A program made the translations under genes and the position numbers. Below, piece by piece: positions 60,976-64,000 of a DNA stretch of 64,000 nucleotides. Within the stretch, counting starts at the first letter, position 1; each line of letters starts with the position of its first letter. Below the pieces are notes generated by a model, which was not told where the DNA came from, did not search any database, and saw only the letters and a list, made by a program, of their open reading frames with translations. Source of the DNA: Paulinella micropora (taxonomy: Eukaryota; Cercozoa; Imbricatea; Euglyphida; Paulinellidae); NCBI GenBank assembly GCA_019918135.1, contig WBZZ01006016.1:16629-80628 (forward strand). Direction: 5' to 3'.

Positions 60976-61066
60976 GCACTTGAGATCTAGGAGCGAAAGA
61001 GGGAAGGGGCGCGCCAATAATGTACAAAAAAAAATGTTTTATTAAAGCCCGACAAAGTGTTACACT
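60970..61066 (-). terminator. Tail cassette with AATAAA, minus orientation
   Basis: On the minus strand, eight bases after the stop at 61074: aagtgtaacactttgtcggg, ctttaataaaac and ttgtacattattggcgcgcc. This copy has a perfect AATAAA (61038-61043 on the plus strand as TTTATT) and shows most clearly that the type-2 cassette is a polyadenylation region. Confidence 0.6.
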
Positions 61067-61073
61067 TGTTAAC

Positions 61074-61184
61074 TCATCTTTGGAAGACGTCGAGCCCCGG
61101 AGTCTGTTGGGGCCAGATAATACCGCTGTTAGCTGCACTTTCATACGTTCGCAACTGCGATTTGGCTTCCTCATTTTTGAGCAT
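61074..61184 (-). CDS. Small ORF or terminal exon before a tail cassette
   Basis: Minus strand from ATG 61184: MLKNEEAKSQLRTYESAANS and then GIIWPQQTPGLDVFQR and stop, 36 residues. It is followed at once by the AATAAA cassette and preceded by a long pyrimidine tract on the minus strand, as a last exon would be, though no AG stands at the edge. Composition is normal for protein. Function unknown. Confidence 0.35.
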   Translation of the reverse strand: MLKNEEAKSQLRTYESAANSGIIWPQQTPGLDVFQR

Positions 61185-61194
61185 TAGTTTGGAC

Positions 61195-61320
61195 AGAGAA
61201 AGAGGTGGGGAGGGAGGGGCAGGGAAGGACAGAGGGAGTGGAAGGGGGGGAAGGACTAGGGGGGGGGGGTTGGGAAGTTTCCCCCCCCCCCCCGCCTTTG
61301 CTCTGCTCATGAGAGAAAAG
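61195..61320. other. G/A-rich spacer upstream of the terminase
   Basis: Purine-rich plus strand with G runs and then C runs; no frame. It may hold promoter elements for either strand. Confidence 0.4.
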
Positions 61321-61356
61321 CTGCCCCCCCCCCTCCCTCCTTTGTCTTGTCGGCAG
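61321..61356 (+). promoter_or_regulatory. Pyrimidine tract with acceptor-like TCGGCAG before the terminase
   Basis: A C/T tract (ctccctcctttgtcttgt) ends in CGGCAG five bases before ATG 61362. It is either a splice acceptor of a 5' exon or simply part of the leader. Confidence 0.4.
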
Positions 61357-61361
61357 TTTGG

Positions 61362-63426
61362 ATGAATACAGAGGCCCTGGTGGAGACTCTGCGCCGCGCT
61401 TGGGCTGTACGGAGCCGCGAGGATGGCAAACGCCGGACGGCGGCAGCGCTCCCGGGGGTGAGAGCAATAGCAGCCCCCGACGGCGTCGGGGCGGCCGGGG
61501 CAAGGGGCAGCAGTGGTCGGACGGTGGGTTTGGTGGGTCTAGTAGGGCTGTGCGTGGAGAGACTGGAAGCGGAGCTAGCTGGCTGGGAGGGGGCGGTGCT
61601 GCCGGGGCGGCGCCTGCGTTCAGTGCTGGACCTGGCCGAGGACCCCGCGCAGCGTTTGCCAGCCCCGGGCGCGGAAAGCCTTAATTGGGAAAAGATGCAA
61701 CGCACGCTGGACCAGCTGCAGACGTCAGGCGAGCGACGTTCTCTGGACCAGAAGCGCTTTCACAACGCGATGATGGTGTCGTGCGCGGAGTTGGTGCTGG
61801 GCAGAGAAAACTTCCAGCGAGAGCGCGGTGCTTTGCTGGAGCAGCTAGGGCGGCAGAGCTTTCCGTTCGGTACGCTGATCCTGTGCCCGCGGCGCTGGGG
61901 TAAGTCCACGAGCGTGGCGATGTTCTGTGCGGCGATGCTGTACTTGTGCCCCCGAATTCGTGTGCTGATTCTGGCGACGCAGCGCAAGGCGGCATCGCTG
62001 TTGATGAAGGCCTCGCTGCACTACTTTACTCAGCTGCCCGGGGGAGCGGAGCGCATAGCAGAGAATAACTCGATGCGTTTCTTGGTGCGGTCGAGCGATT
62101 TTACGGGGACGCGCGCGGAGGCGCTAAGGACAGGGGCCGTGAGCGGGGTGACGGCCTGTGCGCCAACTGAGAACAGCATCCGGGGGGAGAGTGCGAGCCT
62201 GGTCTTAATTGACGAAGCGGCGTTCGTGCCCACGTCGGTGATCAGTGTGTTGGCGCCCCTGCTGATGGTGCAAAGGACGGCCCTGATTTGTATTTCGACG
62301 CCCGACGGGGTCGACAACTGGTATTCGCGTCTGTTCCAGCGGCCCGCGGGGGAGGCCGGCGGAGGTGAGCACGGCTCGCCGCCGGCGGATCCAGTGGGCG
62401 ACATGTTCCTGCGCTTCCACGTGGACTTGCTGTGCAACCAGTGCCGCGAAGCGGGTGTGCAACCCAGGAACTGCAAGCACAATGCGCACCTGTTGCCCGC
62501 CTGGCTGAACAGCACGGGGCAGCAGCGAGCCGAGGCCTTTATGAAGTCGGATTCGCACTATGCCCAAGAGCTGATGGGGTCTATCGTCTCGGCCGGGGGT
62601 GGGTTGCTGGGTCGGGGCTCCATAGCCCGACTGCTGGCACCGGTGCTGAACCCGGAGCTGGAGCTGGAGCGTGTGCTGGGGCAGCAGGCGCAGGCTGGCG
62701 CGTACGCCCCGCAGGCGACGCTGCAACGCCTGGCGGCGGCGCGCGAGGCGGCGGCGGCGGCGCTGGGACCGGCGGGCGAGGCCTTTGAGTCGCAGCAGCA
62801 AGCGCTGGTCTACGTCTTTATTGATCCGGCCGGGGGGGGGCGGTTCTGAGACCGGGGCTGTGGCGCTGACGGCGCACCCGCGGGCGGCCGGTCACTGGCT
62901 GTTAGTAGGGATCTGTTCGCTGGCCGCCGCGGAGCCCGGGGGGCTAGATGGGGGCATGGCATCGTTTCTGCGGCAGCTGCAAGAACACCCGGGGCTCCGC
63001 GACGCTCACTTTTGCGTAGGGGTGGAGTCTAACTTTGGGGGGCAGCATTTTGTGCGGCTCCTGCTGGAGCGCTACGCGACCCCTCACTTGGGCGCCTGGT
63101 CCGAGTGGCGAGACCCCGCCGCGCTGGCTCACCCAGAACAACAACAAGGCGCACAGCACGGTTTGTGCACGACGAGGCAGTGCCAGGTGGTTGGTGCTTA
63201 TTTGCTGCGTGAGCAGCTGCGCCGAAATAACTTGGCGCTGGCACAGGGGCTGGCTTGGGCAGGGCGCCCCTCACGCCTGGACATGTTGCGCTTGTTGGAA
63301 TCGCAGCTGCAGCAGCTCTCCGAGGTAAAGGGTGGTATTACCGGCAAGGGACCGGGGGGGCAGAATGACGACCTAGCCATGAGCTTGCTTTTGGCGCTTT
63401 ACTGGATCCAAGTAGGCTCTGTTTAG
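61362..63426 (+). CDS. Terminase large subunit, herpesvirus/mirusvirus type, frame disrupted at a G run
   Basis: This is the DNA-packaging motor ATPase and nuclease. From ATG 61362 frame one runs to 62849; a second frame, one base out, carries the rest to 63426, about 687 residues in all, the usual length for this family. Walker A is CPRRWGKS (residues 175-182); NSIRGE (about 270-275) and Walker B LVLIDEAAF (280-288) follow in the order typical of herpesvirus-like terminases. A Cys/His stretch (CNQCREAG...CKHNAH) and AGGGLLGRGS lead to the nuclease, with Asp in VFIDPA (residue 488), Glu in GVESNFGG (63025) and Asp-Asp in GQNDDLAMSLLL (63367-63372). The frame change lies at nine consecutive G (62832-62840): one G fewer would give a single frame. 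A sequencing error, a natural indel or programmed slippage are all possible. It encodes the strongest lineage marker in the window. Confidence 0.85.
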
Positions 63427-63450
63427 CACACGTCTAGCCACAAAGAGAGA

Positions 63451-63451
<1 letters not shown>

Positions 63452-63482
<31 letters not shown>
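63452..63482. repeat. (AG)n microsatellite downstream of the terminase
   Basis: Alternating AG for about 31 bp, 26 bp after the terminase stop, inside a longer purine-rich stretch to about 63580. Seen from the minus strand it is a (CT)n tract like those before other exons. Confidence 0.7.
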
Positions 63483-63491
<9 letters not shown>

Positions 63492-63699
63492 AAAGAGGGA
63501 CGGATGGGAGGGGGGGGGGCGGAGAAGAAGAAGGAGCGGGAAGGGGACGAAAGAGGGGGAAGGGATGAAAAAGAAAGAGGGCGGGTCGACATACATTCTT
63601 GGCTTTCTTCTTCCTTCCCCTTGCTCTCAAAGTAGGTTTCTTTCCCCTTTCTGCTAGTTGTCACAAAAACCCCTGCAAAACGTTGTAAAAAGGTGCAGA
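63483..63699. other. Intergenic region before the last gene
   Basis: Purine-rich to about 63580, then CT-rich (cttggctttcttcttccttc) and cctgcaaaacgttgtaaaaagg before ATG 63700. The leader is probably here; no AATAAA for the terminase is visible. Confidence 0.4.
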
Positions 63700-64000
63700 A
63701 TGGACGAAGACACACCTCCGGACCTGGAGAATCACGAGGAAGGAGAAGACGATGAAGAGCAGGAGGAGGACAACTTGTCAGAGATACTGCGCTCCCTGGC
63801 CGTTGCGTCGTCGCCCGAACCGGCGGCCCGCCAGGAGCTTGGAGCAGCTGTCGCTAGCACATCGGCCCCGTTGTCGGGCTCCGTGCTCTCCAGTGGAGAA
63901 AAGCCCCCCGAGGTTCTGCCCACAGAGTCCCTGGCAGCCGCGTCGGTAGCCCTGCCGAGCCCAGTCCTCATTCACATGCCGCCGGACGACGAGTTGCAGC
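63700..64000 (+). CDS. N-terminus of an acidic protein, cut by the window end
   Basis: ATG 63700 (gcagaATGG, good +4 G) opens MDEDTPPDLENHEEGEDDEE and stays open for all 100 codons to the last base. The first 30 residues are highly acidic, then LSEILRSLAVASSPEPAARQ, followed by a Ser/Ala/Pro-rich low-complexity region. Codon composition is that of the neighbouring terminase. Acidic disordered N-termini occur in viral transcription activators and in scaffold or tegument proteins; the rest is needed to say which. It is on the same strand as the terminase, 273 bp downstream. Confidence 0.6.
   Translation, partial: MDEDTPPDLENHEEGEDDEEQEEDNLSEILRSLAVASSPEPAARQELGAAVASTSAPLSGSVLSSGEKPPEVLPTESLAAASVALPSPVLIHMPPDDELQ

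Noticed and set aside
1..64000. tRNA or rRNA genes
   Set aside because: No cloverleaf with a GTTCRANNC-type T-loop and matching arms, and no rRNA-like conserved segment, was found by eye.

Overview
The window most likely comes from a double-stranded DNA virus of a microbial eukaryote, free or integrated in host DNA. The lineage evidence is one gene at the right end (61362-63426). It encodes a large terminase subunit of the herpesvirus/mirusvirus type, with an ATPase Walker A site, an N-S-I-R-G motif, a Walker B site and a D-E-DD RNase H-like nuclease. Eukaryotic traits are AATAAA/ATTAAA signals after many stop codons, pyrimidine tracts ending in AG at the 5' edge of several open frames, Kozak-like starts, and a gene content of F-box/LRR, Sel1, ankyrin, TIR, EGF-like and kinase-like proteins. 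A thraustochytrid- or alga-infecting mirusvirus or herpes-like virus, or an endogenous copy of one, would fit. The host cannot be named from this sequence.

The left two thirds (1 to about 47 kb) are dominated by dispersed and tandem repeats. The open frames in them are low-complexity shadows. Recurrent parts are: (K) a core of about 200 bp carrying, on the minus strand in most copies, a short ATG frame beginning MARTGRRR in good Kozak context, with about forty copies; (T) three tail cassettes with AT-rich polyadenylation-like signals, placed after real genes as well as in the arrays; (P) a unit built on the palindrome TTTGGCGCC-AAA; (D) a segment beginning ggattgaaatctagg; and purine/pyrimidine-asymmetric spacers. 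Islands of real genes interrupt the arrays: a divergent kinase-like protein (13139-14689, minus), a large secreted Cys-rich glycoprotein (14907-17918), a multi-pass membrane protein (18697-19806), a probably N-myristoylated protein (25133-25849) convergent with an F-box/LRR gene (25979-27020, minus), a decayed Fanzor/TnpB nuclease (about 30.0-30.7 kb, minus), and a small Sel1 protein (40514-40954). Broken paralogues lie at 39.2-39.8, 43.9-44.9 and 45.65-45.93 kb.

From 47.9 kb to the right end the window is gene-dense: an LRR protein split by one frameshift, an unknown protein also split by one frameshift, a Sel1 protein of eight to nine repeats, a BspA-like fragment, a 308-314 bp satellite of five copies, an ankyrin-like and a coiled-coil protein on the minus strand, a fusion of FkbM methyltransferase, beta-trefoil-like region and TIR domain, a possible small spliced gene, the terminase, and the start of an acidic protein that runs off the window.

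The gene content suggests host manipulation (ubiquitin adaptors, Sel1 and ankyrin scaffolds, lipid-anchored proteins, TIR) and surface glycan biology (secreted glycoprotein, FkbM methyltransferase) next to a packaging gene. Several frames carry a single indel or stop. Pseudogenes, an integrated decaying copy, and homopolymer errors in the assembly all remain possible.
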